Below, one piece after another: positions 1 through 10,082 of a DNA stretch of 64,000 bases; positions within the stretch are counted from its first letter, which is position 1, and the number at the start of each line of letters is the position of its first letter. Under the pieces are notes generated by a model. It did not search any database. It was not told where the DNA came from and was given only the letters and a program-made list of their open reading frames with translations. A program made the position numbers and the translations under genes. Origin of the DNA: Ancistrus triradiatus (taxonomy: Eukaryota; Chordata; Actinopteri; Siluriformes; Loricariidae); contig JAJAGP010000018.1 in the NCBI GenBank assembly GCA_025084515.1, forward strand, positions 310,001 to 374,000, written 5' to 3'.

Positions 1-421
1 TAGGCCAAAGTTTGTGGACACTCAAAACATTACATTCAGCAGTATGGTCCCTATCTTTGCTGGTCTTTGTTCTGCTGAGTGGGCTTTCCACTAGATTTTG
101 GAACCTGACTGGGAGACAATACAGCTTCCATTGTGCATTTTCAAGGTGTCTGATGGAGTTGAGGTCAAGGCTCTGTGCAAGATAGCCAAGTTCTCAATCA
201 AAATTGGCAAAACCAATTCTCTGTGGATTTTAAGGACAGCAGGGCAGAAAGGTGAAACCTGTAAATGTGTCTTACTCAAAGTCACTGGCCTATCAGTACA
301 AACCATTCTACTGCCACTGTTTGTCTATGGAGAATCCAGAAACGTACGCCTTATATTATGAACGTGTTACAAGTGAGCGTTGCTGAAATGGGTGTCCACA
401 AACTTTTGTCTATAAAGTGTA
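1..421 (-). mobile_element. Internally deleted Tc1/mariner-type element, GTGGACAC ends
   Basis: The left end carries CCAAAGTTTGTGGACAC (about 5-21). The right end carries the inverse, GTGTCCACAAACTTTTG (about 393-409), followed by a short tail ending in TA. The inside resembles the antisense strand of a widespread fish Tc1-like transposase region (stretch around 85-215), but most of the usual 1.2-1.6 kb is missing and no transposase frame survives. The left tip may be cut by the window edge or slightly mutated. A related remnant lies at 1848-2140 and a sense-oriented one at 17085-17325. Family assignment comes from memory of similar fish repeats. Confidence 0.7.
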
Positions 422-552
422 GGTAGCTTGACTGTACCATTTGTACTGTCATCATAAGAAATTGCATTGATCCCTTTGGAATGTCCAGGACTAATGATTT
501 AATTATCCCCAAAACGTGGTCTGGACGTCTGTAATGGCCTATAAACCAGAAG

Positions 553-652
553 CTTAAAGGTTCAAATGCCAAACTGCCACAGTTGAGCTTGTAACGTAAC
601 CCTTGCTTGAATTGTACCTGTCACTCTGGATAAGACCATCTGCTGAGTCAAT
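553..652 (+). repeat. Degenerate tRNA-derived SINE fragment
   Basis: The order of segments follows the better SINE at 7698-7900: a B-box-like GGTTCAAATGCC, then CTGCCAC, then ACCCTTGCTTG, then a tail with CTCTGGATAAG and CATCTGCTGA. The 5' half with the A box is missing and small deletions are present, so this is an old, transcriptionally dead copy. Confidence 0.6.
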
Positions 653-1084
653 AATGATCACACTATAATAATTACGCCTGCAGATCCACCTCCTGACCGA
701 CCAGATATTAGTGACTCACACACACATACACCAGTGCCTCGTTTTAGGAAAGATTGAAGGAGTGGTGTGTGCGCTGTGACTATGGATATACAGGGTGTTA
801 AATTGCATTTATTGATCACCAGAGGGGGCAATCATACATCATACTCCCATACACACTTAAAACGCCTTCAAGAAAAGTATACAAGAAAAGTACACATTAG
901 TTTGAATTATTCTTCAGAAATAAAAAATGAATGTTTTCACTCTTATTTAAGATATAGTGGAGCTACAATATTACATTTTATTTACAAGCTGTGTCTAGTC
1001 TTTTCTTTTAATTGCAAGAGACTAAAGGTTTTGTTTCTGTTTAACCATTTTAAAGTATTCAAGTACTGTAATTTCTGAAGTATT
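653..1084. other. Stretch without a recognised feature
   Basis: AT-rich sequence. A 103-codon open frame at 767-1078 (+) has no recognisable domain and looks like chance. A short CA-rich run lies near 716-732. Confidence 0.5.
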
Positions 1085-1182
1085 CAATGCACTTCAGAAA
1101 ACTGTAAGAGTATCGAATCGTGAACTCCACATCGTGAATCAAATCGAATCATGAGTTGAGTGTATCATTACACCCCTAGGGG
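1085..1182. repeat. Terminal fragment of a hAT-like non-autonomous element
   Basis: Repeated ATCGAATC/ATCGTGAA words (1110-1160) run into GTGTATCATTACACCCCTA at about 1160-1180. This is the inverse of the TAGGGGTGTAACGATAC-type end common in fish MITEs. No matching left end is visible, so only one terminus survives. The hAT label is inferred from the style of the end. Confidence 0.45.
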
Positions 1183-1189
1183 ACATAAT

Positions 1190-1847
1190 GGGTCGCAAGA
1201 ATGTAGCACTGGCCTGTGAAGGGACTGGAGATGCCTTTCACCAGAGTGAACTGCAAATGTTTCGGGACGATAGCTTATGTTGAATGAACGAACTCCAATG
1301 GGAAATGGTAAGGAGTTAGAAAGCTGAATTCTTGAAATCGTTCAAAGTGGAAGAAAACCTAAGGGAACGTCACGGGTGCAAAAACATCTAAAAGGTGCAA
1401 AACGCGGTGCGACGAAGCGTTGACACTCGCCAATTTGGAGCTGGAAAAGTAACGTGGAGGAAGCGGAGGCGTGAGGTGCTAATTGTCGTGCCTTGAAAAG
1501 TTACCGCCGATACTGATTAAACAAGACGATTGTGGGAGGAAAAGTTGTGGAGGTGAGCTGATTAAAAGAATCCAGAGACGGAGCGAGAGCAGACAATTTG
1601 TCCTGTTAATGATTCAGTCTGATGGCAATGCATGTGGGACAGAGCTAACGAGGGTTATGCGAGTTACAGCTTCTGTGCCGCCACCAATTAGGTTTAAATG
1701 CCAAAGATACGAGCGCGTGTTGGCTCCTTTCAGGGCTGGGAGAAGGTGTGGAATACGTAGAGGAGAGCGCGACCATGTGGAGACCAAGAGTTAAAGGAGG
1801 AATGAGTGGGTTTACTGCTACAATAGCCTTCACTTTTCTGAGAAGGC
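1190..1847. other. Stretch without a recognised feature
   Basis: Somewhat more GC- and CpG-containing than its surroundings, especially 1360-1460. A 103-codon open frame at 1483-1794 (+) has no recognisable motif and overlaps a frame on the other strand. No splice-flanked exon was convincing. Confidence 0.4.
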
Positions 1848-2140
1848 TTTCCTTGGGTTTGGAACGTGACTGTGATATGCTATTGGACAATACGCCCTGG
1901 ATCATTGTTGGCTTTCCAGATGATCACACATGTGTTTGATGGACCTAAAGTCAGTGCTCTGTGCTCCATCAAAGTTGGCAAACCATTTCTTTATGGGTTC
2001 TGTTTTAGGAGGGTAAGGCGTAAAGCTGATGATCTGTTGAGGGCTTCTGAGGAGCCGATTACTGCCAATGTTTGTCTGTTGAGATTCCATATCTGTATGC
2101 TTCATATTATGAACCAGTTAGCAGTCAGAGTGGCCTAAAT
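1848..2140 (-). repeat. Second remnant of the GTGGACAC Tc1-like family
   Basis: Aligns by eye with 95-360: TTTGGAACGTGACTG, then GATGGACCTAAAGTCAGTGC, then AAAGTTGGCAAACC, then TACTGCCAATGTTTGTCTGT, then TTCATATTATGAACC, in the same order as in the copy at 1-421. Neither terminal inverted repeat is present, so both ends are lost. The orientation is antisense to the presumed transposase. Confidence 0.6.
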
Positions 2141-2280
2141 ATCACCGATCATATTTGCAGGGATGCCCACATGCTATTCAATATTTCTGTTTATTATTGA
2201 CTTATACGCTATAGCTTTTATATTCTGTATGCTATTATGCTCTTCATAATATTTCATTTTCTCTAAAATGTTAGTCTACC

Positions 2281-2513
2281 TGTCACGCCCATCGGCCGCC
2301 CGGCTCGCTGCACCTACTGATCACGCTCACCTGTTCGTCATTTCCCTCGTCATTCCCTCACTATTTAACCCTCACTCTGTTCTCACTCGTTGTGGATTCT
2401 CGATGTCCCTACCTTGCCTCACCTGTGCGTCAGTGTCCATGTTTTATGTGAATAAACCACCTTACCAGCCAGTAGCCTTGCGTATGTCTCCTACTTCCCT
2501 CCAGAGCGTGACA
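2281..2513 (+). repeat. 5' LTR of the TRIM-like element
   Basis: U3 runs from TGTCACG to the inferred transcription start near 2392. R extends past the AATAAA signal at 2451-2456, and U5 ends at TGACA (2513). The exact R/U5 border cannot be fixed from sequence alone. Confidence 0.9.
2362..2368 (+). promoter_or_regulatory. TATA-like box in the 5' LTR
   Basis: TATTTAA lies about 30 bp upstream of G2392. That is the usual distance to an RNA polymerase II start, and it coincides with the start of the 9-base segment complementary to the primer-binding region. The same box recurs in the 3' LTR near 3113-3119. Confidence 0.6.
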
Positions 2514-2515
2514 AT

Positions 2516-2524
2516 AGAATCCAC
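2516..2524 (+). promoter_or_regulatory. Putative self-priming primer-binding site
   Basis: AGAATCCAC begins three bases inside the 5' LTR border. Its exact reverse complement GTGGATTCT is at 2392-2400, where transcription should begin about 30 bp after the TATA-like box. Tf1 and sushi-group Ty3/gypsy elements prime reverse transcription by folding the RNA 5' end onto such a site. I see no convincing tRNA 3'-end match here. Function is inferred. Confidence 0.55.
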
Positions 2525-2528
2525 CCAT

Positions 2529-3071
2529 ATGGAGACAGCGGCTACTGGCTCTGGCCGCGAACCGACCGCAGGACGGTGGCTCGCCAACATCCGTGCCAGG
2601 CTTGGGGAGGTGGGGAGCGGGGATCCTCAGGACGCGGAGTTCGTGCCCGTGGACTTCGACGCGCTTATCTGCTCGCTCAACGGGATCGCCCTGCGCCTCT
2701 CAAAGCCGCTGCCGCCTCCGTCCAGCCTACCCTCCGTGACTCCGATCGCCAGCCTCCCGTTGGCGACCCCGCTCGCCAGCCTACCCTCGTTCGCCGACGT
2801 CCAGCCGGCGCCCGCGCTCGCCGGCGTCCAGCCGGCACCTGCGCTCGCCAGTCTTCCCTCCTCGACTCTGCTCGCCGGCTTCCGCTTGGCTCCCCCGCTC
2901 GCCAGCTTCAGGCCGCCGTTTTCGCTCGCCAGCCGCTCGACTGCTGCCAGCCTCTTCCGGGGATTCGCCCGGCGAGAAAACCCCCGGACTCGGAACCTCC
3001 GACTCGGACTCCGTGGGGGGGGGGGGGGCTCTGTCACGCCCATCGGCCGCCCGGCTCGCTGCACCTGCTGA
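2529..3071 (+). CDS. Internal open frame of the TRIM-like element, unknown product
   Basis: Starting at the first internal ATG (2529), this frame encodes about 180 residues and stops inside the 3' LTR. The first 55 or so residues look protein-like, with METAATGSGREPTAGRWLA, then a stretch rich in acidic residues, then LICSLNGIALRL. They could be the remains of a Gag N-terminus. The remainder is a low-complexity Ala/Pro/Leu/Ser region built on repeats resembling PLASLP and VQPAPAL, reflecting imperfect tandem CTCGCCAGC/GTCCAGCCGG DNA repeats. The last residues are read from the poly-G tract and LTR. The frame also extends upstream into the 5' LTR without a stop. Other frames through this GC-rich DNA are also open, so translation is uncertain. 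No zinc knuckle or catalytic motif was seen. Confidence 0.3.
   Translation: METAATGSGREPTAGRWLANIRARLGEVGSGDPQDAEFVPVDFDALICSLNGIALRLSKPLPPPSSLPSVTPIASLPLATPLASLPSFADVQPAPALAGVQPAPALASLPSSTLLAGFRLAPPLASFRPPFSLASRSTAASLFRGFARRENPRTRNLRLGLRGGGGGSVTPIGRPARCTC
3015..3028 (+). promoter_or_regulatory. Poly-G purine tract next to the 3' LTR
   Basis: Fourteen consecutive G residues end three bases before the 3' LTR. This is the position of a polypurine tract that primes plus-strand DNA synthesis in LTR retrotransposons. Poly-G can also expand by slippage, so the present length may not be ancestral. Confidence 0.55.
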
Positions 3072-3264
3072 TCACGCTCACCTGTTCTTCATTTCTCTCG
3101 TCATTCCCTCACTATTTAACCCTCACTCTGTTCTCACTCGTTGTGGATTCTCGATGTCCCTACCTTGCCTCACCTGTGCGTCAGTGTCCATGTTTTATTT
3201 GAATAAACCACCTTACCAGTCAGTAGCCTTGCGTATGTCTCCTACTTCCCTCCAGAGCGTGACA
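3032..3264 (+). repeat. 3' LTR of the TRIM-like element
   Basis: Same length as the 5' LTR with about five substitutions and no indels. It is immediately followed by the CTACC duplication at 3265-3269. Confidence 0.9.
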
Positions 3265-3379
3265 CTACCTGTTACTATATTTTAATTATTATACTTTTAA
3301 ATATGTTCTCTCTTCATATTTGATTAGTTTTTGTTTATTTCGACGATTACTATGAACTTATTAAGTTTTAATATTAAAG

Positions 3380-3553
3380 AGGTCGGGTCCCTCTGAGTCT
3401 TGGTCCTCCCAAGGTTTCTTCCTTATAACATTTAGGGAGTTTTTCCGTGCCACTGTTGCCCTAGGCTTGCTCAGTTTGGGATTGGCTTTATATTTTAGAA
3501 GATAGTGCTCCATTGTAAAAAGAGCTCTTGAAATAAAGCTGACTTGACTTGAC
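3380..3553 (+). repeat. LINE 3' tail (family L)
   Basis: Contains GGTTTCTTCCTTATAACAT, then GCCACTGTTGCCCTAGGCTT, then CTCAGTTTGGGATTGG, then GAAATAAAGC, ending in repeated GACTT units. The same order appears at 20141-20324 and inverted at 21628-21862. A short 3' piece ending in a pentamer repeat is typical of 5'-truncated LINE insertions. The clade cannot be fixed because no reverse transcriptase part is present. Confidence 0.65.
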
Positions 3554-3656
3554 ATTTGGCCCCAAGTGGAACCAGTAACCAATGATTCCTTAGTAGTCGA
3601 CATAATCTGTAATGGTCATGGTGCTGTCATGATTGAGAAAATTAAAACAATAACAA

Positions 3657-4128
3657 AAGTCACTGTGCAAAAGTCTTAGGCCACCATTATATTTGTTGTT
3701 TTAGCAATGCTATAGTGACCATATATAACATATTGTTGACGATTAGACCCAAAAACTTGGATTTGTCACTCCTTAATACTCTTTTCCACCGATCTTCCTT
3801 CCTTTTCACCCTGTTCCTCTTCCAAAAAAGACCCTTCCTGATCAAGCTTCTTCAGACTGTAGAAGGGTCATCTTTGCATCCTGATGAAGCTCCCAGATGC
3901 TGCTATTGCTCAAGTGTAAGGGAGGGTCACATTAAGTACTTACCACTGCAACCTATAGAAGCCTATATATTTTTCCCCCATTTTTTTAATACTGCATACA
4001 ATTTTCCTGTATTATCTGGTTGTATTCTAATAAAGGGACTGAGAAATAATTATATACAGTCATTACACCATTGCTAGAGCAATGCTGTATCTAATCTAAT
4101 GGTGTTCTAGGACTTTGGCACAGCACTG
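3657..4128. mobile_element. Tc1-type MITE with TGTGCAAAAGTC ends
   Basis: The left end has CACTGTGCAAAAGTCTTAGG (3661-3680). The right end has GACTTTGGCACAGCACTG (4111-4128) followed by TA. The outer bases of the left inverted repeat are altered. The ends match a common fish Tc1-like family (CAGTGCTGTGCAAAAGTC style). The 470-bp interior has no transposase. A 120-codon frame at 3715-4077 shows no domain. Confidence 0.65.
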
Positions 4129-4130
4129 TA

Positions 4131-5375
4131 TGTATATGGAGAATAATGAATCCACATGGGAGATGATTAGTGAAGATCTCATGGGTGGGAAAGGCCCTCA
4201 GTAGTTGACGTGAGAGCTTTTAATGTGTTTTAAAGCTAGAGTTGAATGTTCAGGGTATTTTTTCTAATGGAGATGATTTTGAGAAATGTAAGCCAGACAG
4301 AATACATAGTCGAGAAGCTATTGGGTTGCCGGATGTACTGGTAGATGTCAAGATCGTTTAAAATTCTCAGGTGTGAGGATTTCATTGTGTGCTTCAGGCT
4401 ACACGGGTCGATAGTGGAAGAATTTCGAACAGAACGTGATTGTTTTGTGTTAATGTGTCAGCGCGGTCGAATAAACCGACATAATTTGCAGTCCTGCCTT
4501 TGCTTCTGACTGGCAGAGATGAGTTCTACAGAGGAATCGATCATTATCTTGTTGTACCTGCTCTGGAAACAGAGGTGAAATCATATTTTTTTACCAAGGT
4601 TTATAAGCCCGTATGAAATAAGAACGGCTCGGAGGTTTCCTCAATGGGAATATAGTAATGTAATGATGAGCTGTGTTTGCCTTTTATACAAGACAGCTGT
4701 AGAGGTAAAATCAAACACAAGGACCTGGAAATAAAATGGCTGTAGTTTTGTACGAACCCGCAGCCAAAGCTAGAGTAGGAAAGACTCCAATAGGAAAAAG
4801 ATCTAATTCAGTACAAGCAGCCGAGACACAGATGATTTTTGTTGGTCATGTTTTGAGGCCTCAGGGCACAGACACGCCCTGGGCAGGATGGCCAGTCAAT
4901 CACAGGATCGACAGTAGTAACTGTTGCAGCACCAGAGGATGATCCCACGTTTGCCCTTTCCTCTCTCACAACCAAACATGCCTACATGCAACAGAATTTC
5001 CAATCCAAACTCTGGCTGCACCTGAATCGCCAACCCTGACCAAAAAAACAAACCATTTTGCCTTGATATAGTGAGTTATTGATTTGTTTGTTACTCAACT
5101 GAATTCTGCTAATGAGGCCGCAACACTTTTTTTTAAATCATTTGTGTGTGTCTGTGAGCTTCTGTTGCTCACGCAAACAATTGTTCTTTTTTACATCCTA
5201 ATTAAATGCATTGATTAGTCATTCGCAAACCAGGCTTGGAAAAATGTGGCATTCAGTAAGGTGGGCCCAACCTATTGATTGGTATTGTCGCTTGCGACAC
5301 TAGGGAGCTTCCAGCACTCGTGCACCTCGACTCCTCTCGAGTTCTGCCTTTTTAGAATATGCACCTGAATATAAA
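4131..5375. other. Stretch without a recognised feature
   Basis: Unique-looking AT-rich sequence, with no frame longer than about 70 codons and no recognised repeat. Confidence 0.5.
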
Positions 5376-5377
5376 TA

Positions 5378-5695
5378 CAGTAGTACCTCGGTTCTCGTCG
5401 TTGATTATTTGCAGAAGGCTCATCGAGAACCGAAAATTATGAGTACCGAGCAAATTTGAATGAATCCGTTCCAGACCCCCAGAAAATCCACACTGTATAA
5501 GGCATGATAATGGAGTTGTACTGTACAGATGCTCCCTGATTTATGATGGGGATACGTTCCATCATAAGTTAAATGAGTGTTTGGTAGAGTGGTCTGTACT
5601 GTATCATAGCAGAGATGTGGAAAAGATGCTATAAGTAAGTTGATGTTTAAAACACTTACATGAACCTACAGTCGGCCATAATCATGAAAACAAAG
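5378..5695 (+). mobile_element. Copy 1 of the GGTTCTCG inverted-repeat family, 3' truncated
   Basis: After a TA (5376-5377) it begins CAGTAGTACCTCGGTTCTCG, continues with TCATCGAGAACCGAAAA and CCGTTCCAGACCCCCAGAAA, and follows the complete copy at 31406-32054 until about 5695, where homology stops. The right inverted repeat is absent. Confidence 0.75.
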
Positions 5696-7400
5696 CGTGG
5701 AGAAACAGAAGAAACAGAAAAGAGAAACAGAAAAACATCCTTTGGTGGTTTGGCATGTAGAAGTGGTGGATACAGTTGGCACAGAGATTTGCACACTTCT
5801 TGAAATGTAAAAAATGATTAGACATGAACCGACATCAAGAAGAGGGGCATGGCTGGAAAGGCATTGGGATGCCAGGGCTAATGCCATTTGAGCAACAACT
5901 GACCTTAATTGTCAGGGATAACCCTCATGTCCCCAAGATCTTCTGGTCAATAGTTTCATAGTTTAATAAGTTAAGATGATGGTGAATGCTGAATATTTGT
6001 GATGTTATAACTAAAACATCCAGCATATGAATTATGTATGTCTTCACTGATGCAGTAATATTGAGAGGGACTTTGGTGCCAGGGGCACTGCTCCAAGGGG
6101 AAAGGGAGAAAGCACTGAGCCAAGCACATGCATGCCAGGCATTCTGTGCCCCACTCTGTGCCCCAGTTCCTTAGGGGCAGAAATCTGGCAGTCAGAGAAA
6201 GACATTGCGGATGCAGTCAGCGATGGGAGCATGAATTTAATCATCACTGATGTTCTGATTGATACAAGCCATACATTAAAAGAGCTGGCTAAAAATGTCT
6301 TGTGTATTTTGCATATTTTGTGGCTCAAGGGTGAAGTTAAAATGCAGCCAGTCAGCAAACACTGCAAAAAGTATTAGAAGGCGAAATCATTTTAGATATA
6401 GCAGATTCATCTTGTCCAGGACATAAAAATCGTTTAAAGATTCAACAGTGTGAAACAAAAGTGGACTTAGATTGGCATCCATGATTGTGGCTAAATTGGG
6501 CATTTTCTTTTTTTTTCAAGCAAGTACATGTTTCCTCTTGAAATAATACCATTTCAGAACAAATTGACTTTCATCTCATGGGGTCTCATCACAAGGTGAA
6601 AAAAAAAAACCCCCGAAAATGTTAAAACATTTTCTAAATGTGTTTGACCTTCTTCTATTTGGAATGACATAAAAGTCATTTCCATTAGGGTTTTCCCTCT
6701 TGCTTATGGAGTGATTAAATGTCCTCAGGAGCCAGAGGCAAATGAGGCACTGCTGAACTGAGACTGGACTTTTAAGGGCTCTCCATCACGAATGGCATAG
6801 GAGGCTTAGGGGGTAAAAATGATTGCCGTCTCTTCTTAAGGACCACATGAGACCAGTGCAAGTTGCCAGTAATGAGTGATGGATGTAGCATGGTAATGTA
6901 AAGTCAGTTGTGATATACAATTGTTTCTGGTTGATAAGCGGGAAACTGTGTGGAAGTTACTGCATCTATTCGTGACACTATAGGGCAAGTAATTGCTGTA
7001 ATGTTGTACTACTGACAGTACTACTGGTTGACTTTGTTGTAGCTGTATAGCTGTATATTTTAGAGAGCAACTGTAAAATTGGGGCACCCCTAGTCTGCAT
7101 CTTGTGACCACCAAGCAAACCAAGTTCCCGTCCTTCCCATCACTGAGACTCAGGAACCTGCCACTGGTACTATAATCCAGAGCACACACAATTACAAAGA
7201 TTTCATGAGCGTGGTCTTACATGGAGAAACTCCAGTATTGGAATACAAACCAGAGTGGCAAAGTCAGAAGTTCCCATTGCTGAGCCACCCTGGTTCATAT
7301 CCCATCTCTGGCGAGTTGTGGTTTGGGTTGCATTTCATGTGGTCTGTTGTAATTCCTGGCATTCCTGGCATCTGCTAAAGGAAGGAAGACCATTCCCAGG
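5696..7400. other. Stretch without a recognised feature
   Basis: No recognised gene or repeat. A pair of opposite-strand frames at 6044-6377 has no recognisable product. Short A- and C-homopolymers lie at 6600-6615. Confidence 0.45.
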
Positions 7401-7402
7401 TA

Positions 7403-8179
7403 CAGTGGTACCTGATGCAAATTGAATGAATCCGTTCCAGACCCCCACAAAATCCACACTGTATAAGGCATTATATGCATTAATTGAGTTGTACTGTACA
7501 GGAGGTCCCTGATTTACGATGGGGAAACGTTCAGACAAATCCATCATAAGTTAAAATGTATTATAAACTGATACGTTTAACCTCACAAGTGTTTGGTAGG
7601 GCGGTCTATACTGTAGAAAGTAAGTTACTGTTTAAAACATTTACATCAACCTAAAGTTGGCCAGAATCATGAACACAGAGCTTATTTATAATAAAATGGG
7701 ACTGTGGTAGCCTAGCAGTTAAGGTACTGGACTCTGGACCAGAAGGTCCAGGGTTCAAATCCCACCTCTGCTAAGCTGCCACTGTTGGGTCCTTGAGCAA
7801 GACCCTTGACCCACAATTGCTTGGATTGTAAGATTGTACCAATTGTAAGTCGCTCTGGATAAGGGCGTCTGCTAAATGCTGTAAATGTGAAATGTGAAAT
7901 GATGAAATATCTCAAGTAATTTAATGAGTAATGGATTGAAGGTGAAAAGTAAAAGCAATACTAACCTTTTAAGAACTTATGGGGACTTATTTGCATACTG
8001 TAGATGTAAAAATGAAGAAAACACGATAAACACAGCGAAGATCTTCACTGACTGAGGGATATTGTGAGTCACTGAATCACTGTGTACTGAATCAAGAATT
8101 GAGCAAGTGCGCCGAGCAAACAACGAGAACGGAGACGAATTTTTCTGGTCAAAATGTGTGGTGTTCCGTGGTACCACTA
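7403..8179 (+). mobile_element. Copy 2 of the GGTTCTCG family, with a SINE inserted
   Basis: Left tip CAGTGGTACCTGATG follows TA (7401-7402). Most of the left inverted repeat, including the GGTTCTCG motif, is deleted. The interior (AATGAATCCGTTCCAGACCC, GGTCCCTGATTTACGATGG) matches the other copies. The right end is GGTACCACTA followed by TA (8180-8181). A SINE at 7698-7900 interrupts it between segments that are contiguous in the copy at 34838-35610. Confidence 0.8.
7698..7900 (+). repeat. tRNA-derived SINE, full-length
   Basis: The tRNA-like head has an A box, TAGCCTAGCAG (7708-7718), and a B box, GGTTCAAATCC (7752-7762), the internal RNA polymerase III promoter. A body with GCTGCCACTGTTGGGTCCTT follows, then a tail with GTCGCTCTGGATAAGGGCGT and TGCTAAATG, ending in short AAATGTG repeats. 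The tail type is shared with many fish SINEs that use LINE enzymes for retrotransposition. Insertion into the host element at 7403-8179 gives relative age: the SINE is younger. Confidence 0.85.
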
Positions 8180-8339
8180 TATATCTTGGGCCTGCCCCAA
8201 CGTTGTTGCTTTCTAAAACCCACAGAGCTACTCGGAAGTACCTTCAGTTGTTCCTCCAAAAGATAATGTGGGTTTTTATGTGTAAAGCTTCCATCTGTCA
8301 AGGTCTTGACAAAGACTCTTAAGAATTGAATCCTGATGT

Positions 8340-8455
8340 CCGGTGTCATCTCGAGGTACCTGGTCCCTCTCAAGCTGTGCTTCCTCTTTCCTCTCCAATC
8401 CTGCCTTTGGTTGCTCATTTGAGGTCTTTCTGTAAAGCTGCTTTCTGACAGTTTC
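8340..8455 (+). repeat. Degenerate LINE 3' tail (family L)
   Basis: CTGGTCCCTCTCAAGCTG, then GCCTTTGGTTGCTCATTTGA and TCTGTAAAGCTGCTTTCTGA, follow the order of the tail at 21010-21162 with many substitutions. Confidence 0.45.
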
Positions 8456-8807
8456 TGGCCAAGAGTCTGACTGAGCAGAACCCTGTTTTCGGGGTGAGAT
8501 AGGAGGAGATTCGGCCTGTCCTGTCAACTGGAGTGACACTACTAAATCATGAATTCATGCATACAAAACAGGGCAGGTAGCGCTCCCCTCCAAGCATGTT
8601 CCGCTGCCCATGAACAATGAGTGTCAACTTGAAATAGAGGCAGTGTCTGTGTCTGGCTTCAGCTGAAATGCATGGGTGACCTTGCCCTCAGACATTGCTA
8701 TACGGCCCAGAGGAGGATGGGTATCCCAAATTGAGCCTCGCAGGATTTCCTCCTTGTGCATCTCAAGCTTGGCACTGCCGTGTCCGGCTTCTCAATGGGG
8801 TCTAGAC

Positions 8808-8863
8808 ACCCTGCTTTCACCATAATGTCTATTGTTAAAAGCGCTACGTGAATAAATTCAGCG
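8808..8863 (+). repeat. Terminal piece of a LINE tail (family L)
   Basis: AATGTCTATTGTTAAAAGCG followed by CTACGTGAATAAATTCAG matches the last 40 bases of the family L tail (compare TTGTAAAAAGCGCTATAGAA at 20281-20302). Confidence 0.5.
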
Positions 8864-10082
8864 TAATAGGAGAGCCTCAGTTAGTAGAAGGGAAATGGCT
8901 ATGAGTAAATTGGATGAAAATCATATAATGCCCATTAAGCCAGTTGATTATCCCAATGCGTTTTCCACTCTATTATAGGGGAAAAGTAATTAGCATCGCC
9001 TCAACGCTGCTTGTGTCAGGATCTTTTCACATCTCCACGTAGGTTCTGCTAATTGGCTTTGGATAACATTGTGTGCAGCATTAAAAAAAAGGGCAAAACA
9101 TTCTCCTCATAGACGTGAGCTGCACACTTGGTGCCCGTGCCGCGAGCTACAGGTTTGTTTCCGAAAAGATTTTATGAGCTATTCGTGGAACATTTAGTCT
9201 CACAGTTTGTTCGGCGGAGCTGAAGGGCATAAATATTTTGCCGTTGCATTTCCCAGGCTCATGGGCAGATGGGAAGAACGTCAAGCAGTGCAGAACGGTT
9301 TACCTGAGAGACTTCTCAATAATGGATGCCTTGAGGGCTGCTCAGGGTACAAGCAGAACAATGAAACAGGTAACAGGGGAAAAAGAGAAAGGTAAGTGTG
9401 TGAAGAAGCTAAGAGGGCCAGTTAATGATTAGAGATGAAAGTAAGGAGAGAGAGAGTAAAAAGTGCGGGGGAAACTGATATCGGGAAAAAGCAGCAGACC
9501 GATGGGATGATAGTGCAGGCTCATGATGCACAGATAAGCAGAGGTAGCTAGTGTGGAAAAACACAGGCCAGTAATAACAAATAGAACAGAGAAAGATGGA
9601 GAGCTCGAGAAGAAATTGCTCCTTGAACAGCTGCACAAAGCACACAATGGTACTTAATCATTACTTAAATTGCAAATACACTAGAGGACTACGCTAAAGC
9701 ATGGCAAGAAGAAAGACAGAGATTTGAGAGAGAAAACTCCTGAAAGGATGACACAGGCTTGCGTTTCTCTATTTATTTACTTGCTAATGTTGTTATTTTA
9801 GTATGTATACTCTATGGAACATATTCTGTTTCCTGATTTATCTATTTGTATGAATCCTTCATCTTCATCAACAAAAATAAAGATAAGCTAGCCCAGAAAT
9901 TGGTCAAGACATTTTTACCTGCGTGGAATTTATGACACACAACGCATAAACATGGCCTCATGATTTTCATTTCATTCAGTGTGTAAATTGTGAAATTGTA
10001 AATGGTACTATAACCATAACAATCACTTTAACAAAAAGATATTCCAGGTAATGCGTAAGTGCTTAAGCTTCATGGAAGTGTT
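8864..10082. other. Stretch without a recognised feature; possible conserved non-coding block
   Basis: The first 200 bases (about 8870-9060) are repeat-free with balanced composition and ATTAGCAT- and TTGATTATC-like words, in the style of conserved regulatory DNA, but conservation cannot be judged here. The rest is AT-rich and featureless. Short frames near 9207-9645 look like chance. Confidence 0.3.

Larger units (their letters stand above)
2281..3264 (+). mobile_element. Complete 984-bp non-autonomous LTR retrotransposon (TRIM-like)
   Basis: Two direct repeats of exactly 233 bp (2281-2513 and 3032-3264) begin TGTCACGCCC and end AGAGCGTGACA. They differ at about five positions by eye (about 98% identical). 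The five bases CTACC flank both sides (2276-2280 and 3265-3269), as expected for an integrase-made target-site duplication. Each LTR holds a TATA-like box and an AATAAA signal. The internal part is only 518 bp, very GC-rich, and has no recognisable protease, reverse transcriptase or integrase, so mobilisation would need enzymes in trans. Ty3/gypsy affinity is inferred from the 5-bp duplication and the priming layout. Confidence 0.92.

Noticed and set aside
1483..1794. 103-codon forward frame
   Set aside because: No recognisable domain, overlapping frames in other phases, and no splice or start context better than chance.
2627..3064. 145-codon minus-strand frame in the small LTR element
   Set aside because: It is the antisense shadow of the GC-rich repetitive internal region and has no domain.
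6044..6377. Opposed 107- and 81-codon frames
   Set aside because: No motif, and frames on both strands over the same bases suggest chance.
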